Source: Candidatus Kapaibacterium sp. (GTDB lineage Bacteria > Bacteroidota > Ignavibacteria > Kapaibacteriales > UBA7675). From it: a stretch of DNA of 40,978 nucleotides. The translations under genes were made by a program, and so were the position numbers. The stretch lies in assembly GCA_028284775.1 (NCBI GenBank), contig JANQRB010000081.1:1-40978 (forward strand), given 5' to 3'. Below the pieces are notes generated by a model. That model was given only the letters and a program-made list of their open reading frames with translations, was not told the origin of the DNA and searched no databases. Below, one piece after another: positions 32,546 to 40,910 of the stretch (position 1 is its first letter; the number at the start of each line of letters is the position of its first letter).

Positions 32546-33847
32546 ATGAATTACAAGCATATTATCATCGCTGGCGTTTATGCCATCGTTGTCATTGCGA
32601 TAGCATCGGCCTATGGGCTGACGAAGGAAAGAATACTGACAGACGGCAATTCCGAACCGGCACCCTCCATTCAGCAGCCGGTCAAAAGTGAAAGCGAGAA
32701 TGCGACCGCAATTCTGGATCCGGCAACGCCTGAAGAGCCGGATGCTGTCATCGATCACAATATCCATGACGAGCAGGCCGAAGTCGTTGAAGAACCACTG
32801 CCACCGCGACGCAAAAAAATTCAGGTGGCTTTGATTCTGGACACCAGCGGCAGTATGGACGGCCTGATCGATCAGGCAAAAACACAACTGTGGAAAATTG
32901 TCAATACCCTGGCCTACACCGAGTACGATGATCGTGCGCCGCTGATTGAACTGGCACTCTATCAATACGGCAGCAGCTTGTTTCACGCCGATGACGGCTT
33001 TATGCGAAAGTTGAGCGACTTTACCTCTGACCTTGACCTTGTTTCAGAGCGGCTTTTTGCCCTCAAGTCGCACGGCTCCCATGAATACTGCGGAATGGTA
33101 ATTGAGCAGGCGGCGACGCGACTGGCCTGGAGCAGCCATGCCGAAGATTTGAAAATGATCTTTATCGCGGGAAACGAACCATTTACACAGGGGCCGGTAA
33201 AATTCAGTCATGCCTGCCGGAATGCTGCCGAGCTTGGTATAACGATCAACAGCATCTATTGCGGCCCCGAAACGCAGGGTATCGATGGACAGTGGCAATA
33301 TGCCGCGACGCTTGCCAATGGCAGCTTCAGCTCGATCGATCACAACCAGCGCGTGGCGGCATTCACGACCCCGGTGGACAAAGAGATAGACAGCCTTGGC
33401 AAAGCGCTTAACAGCACCTATCTGGCCTACGGCAAAAGCGGCAAAAAGAGCGCTGCGCGCCAACGCAATGAAGATGCCAATGCTTCGGGTATGAGTAGCG
33501 CCAGCGCGGCGCAGCGATCCGCCTACAAGGCCTCGAAGCATTACGACAACTCGCACTGGGACCTTGTTGACGCCACCGCCAACAGATCGGTTGTCCTGGA
33601 CTCCATCGCGACCGAAGAGCTGCCCGTCGTCATGCAATCGATGAATGTCGCGGAGCGGAAAGATTTTGTGGTCTCGAATCAAAGGCTTCGTTCGCAGATT
33701 CAGGCCCAGATAAAGGAGTTAAACGTCAAGCGCCAGCAACACATCGACTCCCTGGTCCAGAAGCAGGACAAGGCCGCGCTCGATGACGCTATTCTCGAAA
33801 CGATTCGCGCGCAGGTACAGGCTAAGGGTATCGCGACGCAACCCTGA
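32546..33847 (+). CDS. Membrane-anchored VWA-domain protein
   Basis: Two adjacent ATG codons (32543, 32546) follow GAGGAG at 32535-32540; the second has the better spacing and gives 433 residues. One membrane helix (about 4-22) precedes an acidic, proline-containing linker. A von Willebrand factor A domain spans about 93-300, with the metal-binding MIDAS motif D-T-S-G-S-M in 'ALILDTSGSMDGLIDQAK'. The domain includes 'YCGMVIEQA' and 'KMIFIAGNEPF'. The last 130 residues are charged and partly helical, with Gln/Lys-rich repeats ('RSQIQAQIKELNVKRQQ'). VWA proteins bind partner proteins through a divalent metal; partner unknown here. The domain would face the periplasm. Confidence 0.82.
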   Translation: MNYKHIIIAGVYAIVVIAIASAYGLTKERILTDGNSEPAPSIQQPVKSESENATAILDPATPEEPDAVIDHNIHDEQAEVVEEPLPPRRKKIQVALILDTSGSMDGLIDQAKTQLWKIVNTLAYTEYDDRAPLIELALYQYGSSLFHADDGFMRKLSDFTSDLDLVSERLFALKSHGSHEYCGMVIEQAATRLAWSSHAEDLKMIFIAGNEPFTQGPVKFSHACRNAAELGITINSIYCGPETQGIDGQWQYAATLANGSFSSIDHNQRVAAFTTPVDKEIDSLGKALNSTYLAYGKSGKKSAARQRNEDANASGMSSASAAQRSAYKASKHYDNSHWDLVDATANRSVVLDSIATEELPVVMQSMNVAERKDFVVSNQRLRSQIQAQIKELNVKRQQHIDSLVQKQDKAALDDAILETIRAQVQAKGIATQP

Positions 33848-34218
33848 TCGGCAAGGCGCGCGGATTGCACCGGAAAGATGCCGCCCTTTGGCAAGCGACC
33901 GTCATCAGGGCAATCCGCGCCCGGCCCGGCTCAGCACGCGGCCGCCACGCCGCTAATCCCCTGAATTCAACTCGGATCCCTCAAAAACTGCCCAACGCGC
34001 GCCATTCTGCATGATGGCCGGAACGCGAAAAAGTCATTGACTTGATCGACGCACTTTCGTAGATTCGTTCGGTCGCAACTGCTAGGAACGGATTGACCAA
34101 CAGCGTCAGCTAATCGGTTGCCTTCCCCAACTCCAACCGAATGCCCCTTCCCACGACAGGCATTGAATCCGTTCTATCATTGTCTATTTATTTCAGATTA
34201 TTTTTTTGGAGCAATCGA
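33848..34218. other. Intergenic region with a long-loop inverted repeat
   Basis: No gene is evident in these 371 nt. A perfect 10-bp inverted repeat, GCGCGGATTG (33858-33867) and CAATCCGCGC (33911-33920), encloses 43 nt that include a smaller GCC...GGC stem. It starts 10 nt after the VWA gene stop, so it is probably a transcript-end structure, though no T-run follows. The last 20 nt carry a T-rich tract and GGAG (34208-34211), the ribosome site of the next gene. Confidence 0.4.
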
Positions 34219-35487
34219 ATGAAACGAGTTTTTTCGACTCTCGCGTTGGGGTTATGCTGCGGCGCTGCTCTCCTCCTCTCCGGCTGCCTGGAAGATACGA
34301 CCAGATATACCTACATCGAGTACGAGCCGCAATATCTTTCCTGGGACGAGCTGCGCGCCGGCGTCAAAAATGGCGATGGACAGGATCTGAAGGAGCCGGG
34401 CAAAATCTGGGTATACAACAACTACCTGCTGATTAATGAATACGGAAAGGGTATTCACATCATCGACAACAGCAACCCGAGCAGCCCCGACAATGTGGCT
34501 TTTATTACAATCCCCGGCAATGTGGATATGGCGGTTAAAGACGGCATTCTGTATGCCGACAGCTACGTCGACCTTGTCGCAATCGAGCTCAACGACCCGC
34601 GCAATGCACGCGAGGTGGGACGGGTGGAAAGTATTTTTCCCTACCCGATGCTGAATAGCGGCGCGCCCATCGATCCTGAGCGCGGCGTGATCATCGGCTG
34701 GGAAGAAGTGGAAGTGACGTCCGACGAACCCCGCAATCGAGGCTGGTGGTTCGAAGATGGTCCGATATTGGCTGACGACAATATGAATCGGCCCTCACGC
34801 GCCAACGCCGAAAGTAGCTCCCAGCCCAACCTCAGCCTCGGCGGCTCCATGGCGCGGTTTACGATCATAAACGGTTACCTCTACACGCTCGACCTGAGCG
34901 ATATGCAAATCTTCACCCTCAGCGATCCGCTCAATCCGTCGCCCTGGGCGAAAGTCAATGTCGGCTGGCAAATCGAGACAATCTTTCCCTACAAGGACAA
35001 ACTCTTCATCGGCTCGCAGACGGGGATGTTTATCTTCGACAACAGCAATCCCGCCAACCCGCAGCTGGTCTCCGAGTTTTCGCATGCTATGTCCTGCGAC
35101 CCCGTCGTGGCTGACGACAACTACGCCTATGTGACCCTGCGAACCGGAACACGCTGCAATCGCGGGCAGAATCAGCTCGACATAATCGACATCCGCAATG
35201 TGCATGAGCCGAAGCTAGTCAAAACTTACTTAATGCAGAATCCGCATGGTCTGGGCGTTGTAGACAACACGCTCTACATCTGTGATGGTGAGGCCGGCCT
35301 GAAGGTCTTCGACGCCAGCGACAAAAACGACATCCGGATTCAATCGCATGTACCGGGCTTTAAAACTTTCGATATCATTCCGCTCGGCGCCCTTGCAATT
35401 GTGGTCGGGCCGGACGGATTGTACCAGTACGATACCCGCGATGCCGACAACGTGGTCGAGATAAGCAAAATTCCAATCCGATCATAA
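34219..35487 (+). CDS. LVIVD-repeat lipoprotein, copy 1
   Basis: Start ATG 34219 follows GGAG by 7 nt and gives 422 residues; the frame back to 34141 is not used. The signal ends in lipobox L-S-G-C with lipidated C23. The mature protein has repeated beta-propeller-like blades of the LVIVD type: 'GIHIIDNSNPSSPDNVAFI', 'LYADSYVDLVAIELNDPRNA', 'LYTLDLSDMQIFTLSDPLNP', 'MFIFDNSNPANPQLVSEF', 'LDIIDIRNVHEPKLV' and 'LKVFDASDKNDI'. Such proteins are surface or periplasmic lipoproteins of unknown function in Bacteroidota and Spirochaetes. A close tandem paralogue follows (35612-36871), separated by a perfect palindrome. Confidence 0.85.
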   Translation: MKRVFSTLALGLCCGAALLLSGCLEDTTRYTYIEYEPQYLSWDELRAGVKNGDGQDLKEPGKIWVYNNYLLINEYGKGIHIIDNSNPSSPDNVAFITIPGNVDMAVKDGILYADSYVDLVAIELNDPRNAREVGRVESIFPYPMLNSGAPIDPERGVIIGWEEVEVTSDEPRNRGWWFEDGPILADDNMNRPSRANAESSSQPNLSLGGSMARFTIINGYLYTLDLSDMQIFTLSDPLNPSPWAKVNVGWQIETIFPYKDKLFIGSQTGMFIFDNSNPANPQLVSEFSHAMSCDPVVADDNYAYVTLRTGTRCNRGQNQLDIIDIRNVHEPKLVKTYLMQNPHGLGVVDNTLYICDGEAGLKVFDASDKNDIRIQSHVPGFKTFDIIPLGALAIVVGPDGLYQYDTRDADNVVEISKIPIRS

Positions 35488-35523
35488 GTTGATGTGCTTG
35501 GACAACGCCGCGATGCGGGTTCA

Positions 35524-35567
35524 TAATACGCGTAGGAAACGGTCGCGACCGTTTCCTACGCGTATTA
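35524..35567. repeat. 44-bp perfect palindrome between the two LVIVD genes
   Basis: The 22-nt left arm begins TAATACGCGTAGG (35524) and the right arm ends CCTACGCGTATTA (35567); the arms are exact reverse complements with no spacer, centred on TCGCGA between 35545 and 35546. It starts 36 nt after the first paralogue's stop codon and ends 44 nt before the second's start. There is no T-run, so it is not a standard terminator. Confidence 0.9.
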
Positions 35568-35611
35568 ACAAAACAACCAATTGATTTTGCGATAAACCGG
35601 GACCAATTCCC

Positions 35612-36871
35612 ATGCTATTCCATCGACCGTTGCTCCGCCGTCTTGCGCTTCTTTGCTCGGTTATCCTGGGATTCGCCGGCATCAATTCCTGTACGGTGAC
35701 CACCGAGACGTACTACATCACCGAATATACGCCAATCTATATGTCCTGGGATGAGATGCGCAAAGGCGTCAGCGTTGAAGGGCCGCGTTCCCTTGATAAT
35801 GCCGGCAAAATCTGGGTGAGCGGCGACATGCTGTTTATTAACGAACAGGCCAAAGGCATTCATGTTATTGATAACAGCGACAGAAGCGCTCCAGCCGCTC
35901 TAGCTTTTATTGCGATTCCCGGCAATGTTGATGTCGCTGTTAAACAAAATTTTCTCTACGCCGACAGTTTCACGGACCTGCTCAGCTTCGACATCAGCGA
36001 CCCGGCTAACCCGCGTCTTGTGCAGCGCGTTAACAACGTCTTTCGCTACCAGGATTACCAGCACGGCGTGTACCTGGATTCCAGCCGGGGCGTGGCCGCC
36101 GATTGGAAGACGCGCAGTTACACGCGCAAGCGCAGCGTCAGCTCGGGCGATGACGTGGTATTCTCTTCCAACGAAAGCAGCCCGCAATCGAGAAGCAGCG
36201 ACGCGGGCGGGATCAATCAGGGCGGATCGATGGCCCGGCTGACACTTGCGGGCGACTTCATGTACTATGTCGACGATATGACACTTTACGTCATGAGTTT
36301 GTCGAATCCCGCGCAGCCGCAGCCTGTAGCAAGCTTTCACGCCGGCTTTGCCATTGAAACGATCTATCCCTACAAGGCCAGGCTCTTCCTCGGATCGCAA
36401 GGCGGAATGTTTGTTTACGATATCAGCAACCCGGCAGCGCCCCGGTACGTCAGCGAGTTTCAGCACATGCTGGCCTGTGATCCCGTGGTCGTCAACGATG
36501 ACTATGCCTTCATAACGCTCCGCTCCGGCACCGACTGCCGCGGCTTCGGCGACGAGCTGAATATTGTCGACATCAGCAACATTACAGCGCCACAGCTGCT
36601 GGAAGTATATCCTCTGAGCAACCCGCACGGCCTGGCCTTGAGCGGCGACCTCCTGTATATCTGCGACGGCAGCGACGGCTTCAAGGTTTATGAAGCCAGC
36701 GATATACACAATCTCAACCTGCTTTCGCATATCAGGAATCTGAACTCCTTCGATGTTATCCCGCTTGGCGCCGGTGTCATCATTTCCGGAAGGGACGGAC
36801 TGTACCAATACGATTGCAGCGATCCGCGCAACTGCCGGTTCCTGAGTCGCATCGGCAGCACGCCGAATTGA
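35612..36871 (+). CDS. LVIVD-repeat lipoprotein, copy 2
   Basis: The 419-residue protein starts at ATG 35612 and has a signal peptide ending near 'GINSC' (C27), an acceptable though imperfect lipobox (Asn at -2). Its layout follows copy 1 throughout: 'Y.TEYTPIYMSWDEMRKGV' matches copy 1's 'YIEYEPQYLSWDELRAGV', and the blades 'GIHVIDNSD', 'LYADSFTDLLSFDISDPANP', 'MFVYDISNPAAPRYVSEF', 'LNIVDISNITAPQLL' and 'FKVYEASD' have counterparts in the same order. Both copies share a 'SCDP/ACDPVV...YA..TLR.GT.C' segment with paired cysteines. This is a tandem duplication whose copies have diverged widely. Function unknown; an envelope lipoprotein is likely. Confidence 0.85.
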   Translation: MLFHRPLLRRLALLCSVILGFAGINSCTVTTETYYITEYTPIYMSWDEMRKGVSVEGPRSLDNAGKIWVSGDMLFINEQAKGIHVIDNSDRSAPAALAFIAIPGNVDVAVKQNFLYADSFTDLLSFDISDPANPRLVQRVNNVFRYQDYQHGVYLDSSRGVAADWKTRSYTRKRSVSSGDDVVFSSNESSPQSRSSDAGGINQGGSMARLTLAGDFMYYVDDMTLYVMSLSNPAQPQPVASFHAGFAIETIYPYKARLFLGSQGGMFVYDISNPAAPRYVSEFQHMLACDPVVVNDDYAFITLRSGTDCRGFGDELNIVDISNITAPQLLEVYPLSNPHGLALSGDLLYICDGSDGFKVYEASDIHNLNLLSHIRNLNSFDVIPLGAGVIISGRDGLYQYDCSDPRNCRFLSRIGSTPN

Positions 36872-37076
36872 GTTTCCGTTGCTTCTCGTCAAACGCTTCG
36901 GATTGAGATTATAACCTGCTGCCTGCTTTCAATGCAGACCTTCGGTCCGGCTGCGCATAATCTGCTTGTCAGAGACTTCTCTCAGTTTGCCATTCACATT
37001 TCGAAGAGTCTATGCCGGAACGATCAAGTATCCCGGCTCATAGCTGACTTTTGTTCTCTTGTACATTGTCGCATTT

Positions 37077-37189
37077 ACTTTGCAATGCAAAGTTCTTTGC
37101 AACAACCCTTCAACAATACCGTAGTTGAGCGAAATTCTTATCCGGACTGTAGTCCGATTTTTTTTAGCTATTCACTTTGCGACACAAAG
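37077..37189 (+). promoter_or_regulatory. Leader with paired CTTTG/CAAAG palindromes and a terminator-like hairpin
   Basis: The 356 nt between the second LVIVD gene and the small-protein operon (36872-37227) hold no believable gene. They contain a 17-nt palindrome ACTTTGCA-A-TGCAAAGT (37077-37093), then TTCTTTGCAACAA. A short stem, CGGACT-GT-AGTCCG (37143-37156), is followed by eight T residues (37158-37165). A second palindrome, CTTTG-N5-CAAAG, spans 37175-37189. The palindromes look like a dimeric regulator's sites flanking the promoter; the stem plus T-run could be an intrinsic terminator of the upstream gene or an attenuator. Confidence 0.45.
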
Positions 37190-37227
37190 CACTTTGAAAA
37201 TAATCAGCAAAGGAGCGGGTTGATCCA

Positions 37228-37365
37228 ATGGCAACAGAGAAAATTACACAGAAGCTAACTTGGAGCCGCATCTGGGGGCTGGCGGTTCTGATCGGCACCA
37301 TCACCGCCATAGTTATTTCGACGAACCGCTCCAGATCGAACAAATGGTCTATAAGGAACAGATAA
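37228..37365 (+). CDS. 45-residue single-helix membrane protein
   Basis: This short gene (ATG 37228, TAA 37363-37365) begins MATEKITQK, has one hydrophobic helix of about 18 residues ('IWGLAVLIGTITAIVIS') and ends in a Arg/Ser/Asn-rich basic tail. AAAGGAG at 37209-37214 is a good, if somewhat distant, ribosome site. The next gene starts 1 nt after its stop, so they are translated together. Basic tail and helix imply the C-terminus stays in the cytosol. No family recognised. Confidence 0.55.
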   Translation: MATEKITQKLTWSRIWGLAVLIGTITAIVISTNRSRSNKWSIRNR

Positions 37366-37366
37366 A

Positions 37367-37804
37367 ATGTTTACAATCGAACCAAACAAACAAGTCTGGG
37401 CAACAATGGCTGAGAATAAGGATTCAATTGAATCGCATAGCGGATTCATCGGAGCTTTGCAAGGTTTTTGCCGTAGTGTATCCGGCGCTTTCCTGATTTC
37501 GCTTACAATGTCATTATCACCCTTTTTATTGCCGTCGGCAATTATGCCGCCTCAGCGAACACTTGTCGGTGTCGCCAGTATCATCTGTGTTCTTGGTCTG
37601 TACCTGGCTTTCGGCAATTTTGTATGGGCGATGCTGCAACACAGGAAGATTCCCCATCGCAAATCTTACCTGAAGTATCTGCTCGGCATAGTCTACTATG
37701 TTTATGCCCTCCTTTTTGGTTTTGTATACTTCCTGCTGCCTCTCGTCGCGATTTTCTTAATTTTACTGATCGGCGATGGAGGAACCGGCCATCATATGCC
37801 CTGA
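37367..37804 (+). CDS. Three-helix membrane protein, unknown function
   Basis: The 145-residue protein (ATG 37367, AAGGA nine bases upstream inside the preceding small gene) has a polar N-terminus and three strongly hydrophobic segments, about 39-60 ('GAFLISLTMSLSPFLLPSAI'), 66-90 ('LVGVASIICVLGLYLAFGNFV') and 105-136 ('YLLGIVYYVYALLFGFVYFL' onward). A basic loop, 'QHRKIPHRKSYLK', joins helices 2 and 3. It ends with a short Gly/His tail. No family is recognised. Tight coupling to the 45-residue membrane protein and a shared structured leader imply a small two-component membrane complex or regulator. Confidence 0.65.
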   Translation: MFTIEPNKQVWATMAENKDSIESHSGFIGALQGFCRSVSGAFLISLTMSLSPFLLPSAIMPPQRTLVGVASIICVLGLYLAFGNFVWAMLQHRKIPHRKSYLKYLLGIVYYVYALLFGFVYFLLPLVAIFLILLIGDGGTGHHMP

Positions 37805-38148
37805 CAATTTTTCGATTCAAGAAAATCCTATCGTAGTCCGGCAGTGACATTAAGGGCAAAGGCAAGGCAGTGAATTCGAGCAACAGCCTCTTCAGGATTC
37901 ATTTATCTTCTTGAATAAGTGCCGGGTGCCCTCCGATGCGCGCTGCTGACACCGGCCTCCATGTTCACACTTAAGGAGCTCGATCCACCCGACTTTGTCT
38001 TAATACTAAACACGCAGTTAGTTTGTCGACCTGTGGTAAATCGTCTGGCGGCCGATCACAATCGATTGTACTCTTACCGTAGTCTCTTGCGACGTAACGC
38101 AGAGATGCTATTATTCATCCGGAGAGTCCTGAGCCCAGTCACTCTTCG
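37805..38148. other. Intergenic region without recognisable feature
   Basis: The 344 nt lie between convergent genes (small membrane protein and CRTAC1-like protein). A 78-codon plus-strand frame (37919-38155) has no ribosome site, domain or codon pattern that would support it. I see no strong terminator, repeat or RNA gene. Confidence 0.35.
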
Positions 38149-40665
38149 TTATTGAGCATTGGAATCCTTGCCCTTGATAAACGAGCCGCCGTAAACGGCA
38201 CCGTCATGCAACAGGCGCAGGAAATAGACGCCCTGCGGCAGGTCGTTGAGCGACAACGTTTGCGCGCTCAGGTTGTGACGCCGGTTCTCGAGCGTACGTT
38301 GCAGCACAAGCTTCCCCAAGGCATCGCGCACTTCGAGCGAGGGGGATGCCCCTGCCAGACGCGGCAATTGAACATGAACTTCATGCTCGGCCGGATTGGG
38401 CCAGAATGTTAAGCCTTGCTGTTCCCTTGCGTCCGCCGCGACACTTGTAGGCGTACCCTGCCCTTGCCGAAGGCTGCCGATCGTGTTAAGCTGCGGGCCG
38501 TCGAAAAACTCCACCAGGGGCGGATTACTCGGCCAGCGCACCTTAACCGCATCGATCCGCGTTGCGTCACCCAGGCCGAAGTGCAGACGGGCCGGCCGTT
38601 GACTGCGCACGCCGTTGCCGGCCGAGATTTCCTGCGTAAACTGTTGACCTCCGGCGTAGACCGTCGCGCGAGCGCCGATAGCCATTGAGTTACCCCCTTG
38701 CGGAATCAGATCCAGCTCCAGGAAATTACCGGCATCCTCGTTGAAGTTGCGGTACAAACGCAGCTGTCGTTCTTCCGCGGTCACGAGGTCCAGCAGGCCG
38801 TCGTTGTTAAAATCGGCGAAGGTGGCGCTATAGACCCGGTTAAAATTGCCGCACCGATGGTTTTGAAAACCATAGTCGAAGGTTTTGTAGGCAAAGCTGT
38901 GATCGGGCTGCTGTTCATAGACCGCCGAGTAGCGGCAGCCGTAGAAGGAAGGCAGAAAAATATCCAACAGGCCGTCGTTGTTTAAGTCGGCAAAGGCGCC
39001 GCTGGCCAGGGCATCTTCATAACGCAGACCGTGCTGACCGAATTGATCGGCAAAACGGCCCTGACCTTCGTTGCGATAGATCGTCGTCCAGCGGTGATCG
39101 AACTCTTCGAAAAAGCGGGCGTGTCCCACCTGCGACAGCAGTAAATCCAAATCGCCGTCATTGTCGTAATCTGCGAATTCACCGCCGGTGCCATGGGCCG
39201 AAGTACCGAGCGAATTGATATCCAGGCGGGCATCGGCAATAACATTGGTGAAGCTGAGGTCGCCATTGTTACGATAGAGCTCATCGCGCTGCAGGACGTA
39301 GTTAATTACCAGCAGATCCTGATCGCCGTCGTCGTCATAGTCGGCCCAGCGAGCGCCGCCGCGACTGTGCGTGCGGTTGCGTCCGGGACCATAAATCAGG
39401 GAGCTGCGGTCGCTAAAGGTCAGATCGCCGTTGTTAACAAAGAAATAGTTGGGCGATGGAATAACATTGTTGTCGGGCGGCCAGTCCTCCCAGCTCTGGG
39501 CCAGAAAGAAATCCGGGAAGCCGTCGTAATTGACATCGGCAATCGCAAGGCCGGCCAGGTCGCCCAGGCGGTCGGTCAGCTGAGGCGGGTTAGGCCATTC
39601 CACTTCTCGAAAGGAGGCTCCGCCCTCATTGATATACATCAACCACAATTCATCGCTGATGTGAATAATATCGATCCGGCCGTCATTGTTCAGATCCAGA
39701 AAGTGATTGGCGCCCGCGCGGTCCGGCAGCTCTTCGATCCCGGCCTCTGCCGTGATATCGCTGAACTCGCCGTCCGTATTCTTAAACAAGCGTCCTGAGG
39801 CCATGAGGTCCAGCCAGCCGTCGGCATCGATATCGGCCCAGGCGACGGTTTCGTAAAACAAGTCGCCCGGCAGACCGATCTCGGTCGTCACATCGCGAAA
39901 ATGTCGCGGACCGCTCTTGGTCGGGAAATCCAGATCGACTTCCACTAAAAAGGCATTGTTGGAGATCGTGTTGTTCTGATCCCGGTTGATAGCCAGCTGG
40001 CCGCTGCTGTGTTGAAATACCTGGTAGACGCTGATGGCCTGGTTGGGCGCCGAACAATAGATTTCATGATTCATGCGGTCGGAGACGGTGCCGATGCCGG
40101 GGCTGAACTCGTCTATGACAACATAAAAAAAGTTTTCATCGAGCAACACTTCCTCGTTAACGTTCACCGGGGCGAAATACACCTCGCTGTCCGAATTCGT
40201 CGGTTTATCCGCTATCTGCGGCGTCATAAGATCCTGCTGCAGGTCGGGCAGCGAGGTGCCGCCATCCTGTCCGAAGACCCGAACGCGCACCGTGCCGCTC
40301 GCTCCGATCAGGCCGACCCGAATCCGCTTGAGATAGGCGGGCGCATCCAGTTTGAACCAGGCCGCATGGAGCGGGAAATCGTTCGTGTTGTATGGCCCGA
40401 GCAGACCATCGGCATCGTCCCAATAGGAAAGCGTTTCTTCGGCCAGCGTCCGATCGCCGCGCTGCTTGGGTCGAACGACACGCGCGTCGTAAAGCGGGGG
40501 TGCCGGCGTCGTGAAGGGCAGATAGACCGGTTGGTCATTGATCAGATCCAGATAGGGCGGATAGGCGGCGTCACGAGCCGCTTGCGATGATTGCTGCGCC
40601 TGCAGACAAAGCTGCGAGGGCAAAAAGAAAATCGCGGCAAGTGCGAGTACGGTAAGAATTCTCAT
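38149..40665 (-). CDS. Large secreted CRTAC1-like protein: FG-GAP/VCBS propeller, ASPIC/UnbV domain, T9SS tail
   Basis: Start ATG 40665 is chosen (GGAGAG 8 nt upstream; signal peptide at once); the frame to 40683 adds only six residues. The 838-residue protein has a signal peptide (1-24), an N-terminal region of about 240 residues, then about eight FG-GAP/VCBS blades with calcium-loop cores such as 'DIDADGWLDL', 'DLNNDGRIDI', 'DVNYDGFPDF', 'DYDDDGDQDLL', 'DYDNDGDLDLL' and 'DFNNDGLLDL'. An ASPIC/UnbV domain follows ('IGARATVYAGGQQF...EISAGNGVRSQ...HFGLG'), and a T9SS sorting domain ends the chain ('FWPNPAEHEV', 'VRDALGKLVL', 'QGVYFLRLL'). It is a surface or secreted protein, probably an adhesin or carbohydrate binder. 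Confidence 0.9.
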   Translation of the reverse strand: MRILTVLALAAIFFLPSQLCLQAQQSSQAARDAAYPPYLDLINDQPVYLPFTTPAPPLYDARVVRPKQRGDRTLAEETLSYWDDADGLLGPYNTNDFPLHAAWFKLDAPAYLKRIRVGLIGASGTVRVRVFGQDGGTSLPDLQQDLMTPQIADKPTNSDSEVYFAPVNVNEEVLLDENFFYVVIDEFSPGIGTVSDRMNHEIYCSAPNQAISVYQVFQHSSGQLAINRDQNNTISNNAFLVEVDLDFPTKSGPRHFRDVTTEIGLPGDLFYETVAWADIDADGWLDLMASGRLFKNTDGEFSDITAEAGIEELPDRAGANHFLDLNNDGRIDIIHISDELWLMYINEGGASFREVEWPNPPQLTDRLGDLAGLAIADVNYDGFPDFFLAQSWEDWPPDNNVIPSPNYFFVNNGDLTFSDRSSLIYGPGRNRTHSRGGARWADYDDDGDQDLLVINYVLQRDELYRNNGDLSFTNVIADARLDINSLGTSAHGTGGEFADYDNDGDLDLLLSQVGHARFFEEFDHRWTTIYRNEGQGRFADQFGQHGLRYEDALASGAFADLNNDGLLDIFLPSFYGCRYSAVYEQQPDHSFAYKTFDYGFQNHRCGNFNRVYSATFADFNNDGLLDLVTAEERQLRLYRNFNEDAGNFLELDLIPQGGNSMAIGARATVYAGGQQFTQEISAGNGVRSQRPARLHFGLGDATRIDAVKVRWPSNPPLVEFFDGPQLNTIGSLRQGQGTPTSVAADAREQQGLTFWPNPAEHEVHVQLPRLAGASPSLEVRDALGKLVLQRTLENRRHNLSAQTLSLNDLPQGVYFLRLLHDGAVYGGSFIKGKDSNAQ

Positions 40666-40910
40666 AGCGGGGCTCTCCGTCATCGTAATGAGCTTTGCTT
40701 TGTTGCAAAGATTGCTTCGAAGCCAAACGCACAGGGCGTGTGAGCGGGTTCCGGAAAATTACTACTATTTGCCTTAATTGCAACCGGTGTCACAGGGGTG
40801 GATTCTTTTGGCAGATCGAAGAAATATCCACAAGTTTCGCCTGTCTGCGGAGCGGCTTTGCCATTCGCCGGCATCAATCGAGCACTCTCACTTTCTCTCT
40901 GCGATTTCCA

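Noticed and set aside
35524..35567. Interpretation of the 44-bp palindrome as an intrinsic terminator
   Set aside because: There is no loop of usable size at the centre and no T-run on either strand.
36932..37258. A 108-codon plus-strand frame across the leader of the small-protein operon
   Set aside because: It runs through the palindromes and hairpin, lacks a ribosome site and overlaps the better-supported 45-residue gene in another frame.
37919..38155. A 78-codon plus-strand frame in the gap before the CRTAC1-like gene
   Set aside because: No ribosome site or domain; it ends inside the 3' end of the convergent gene.
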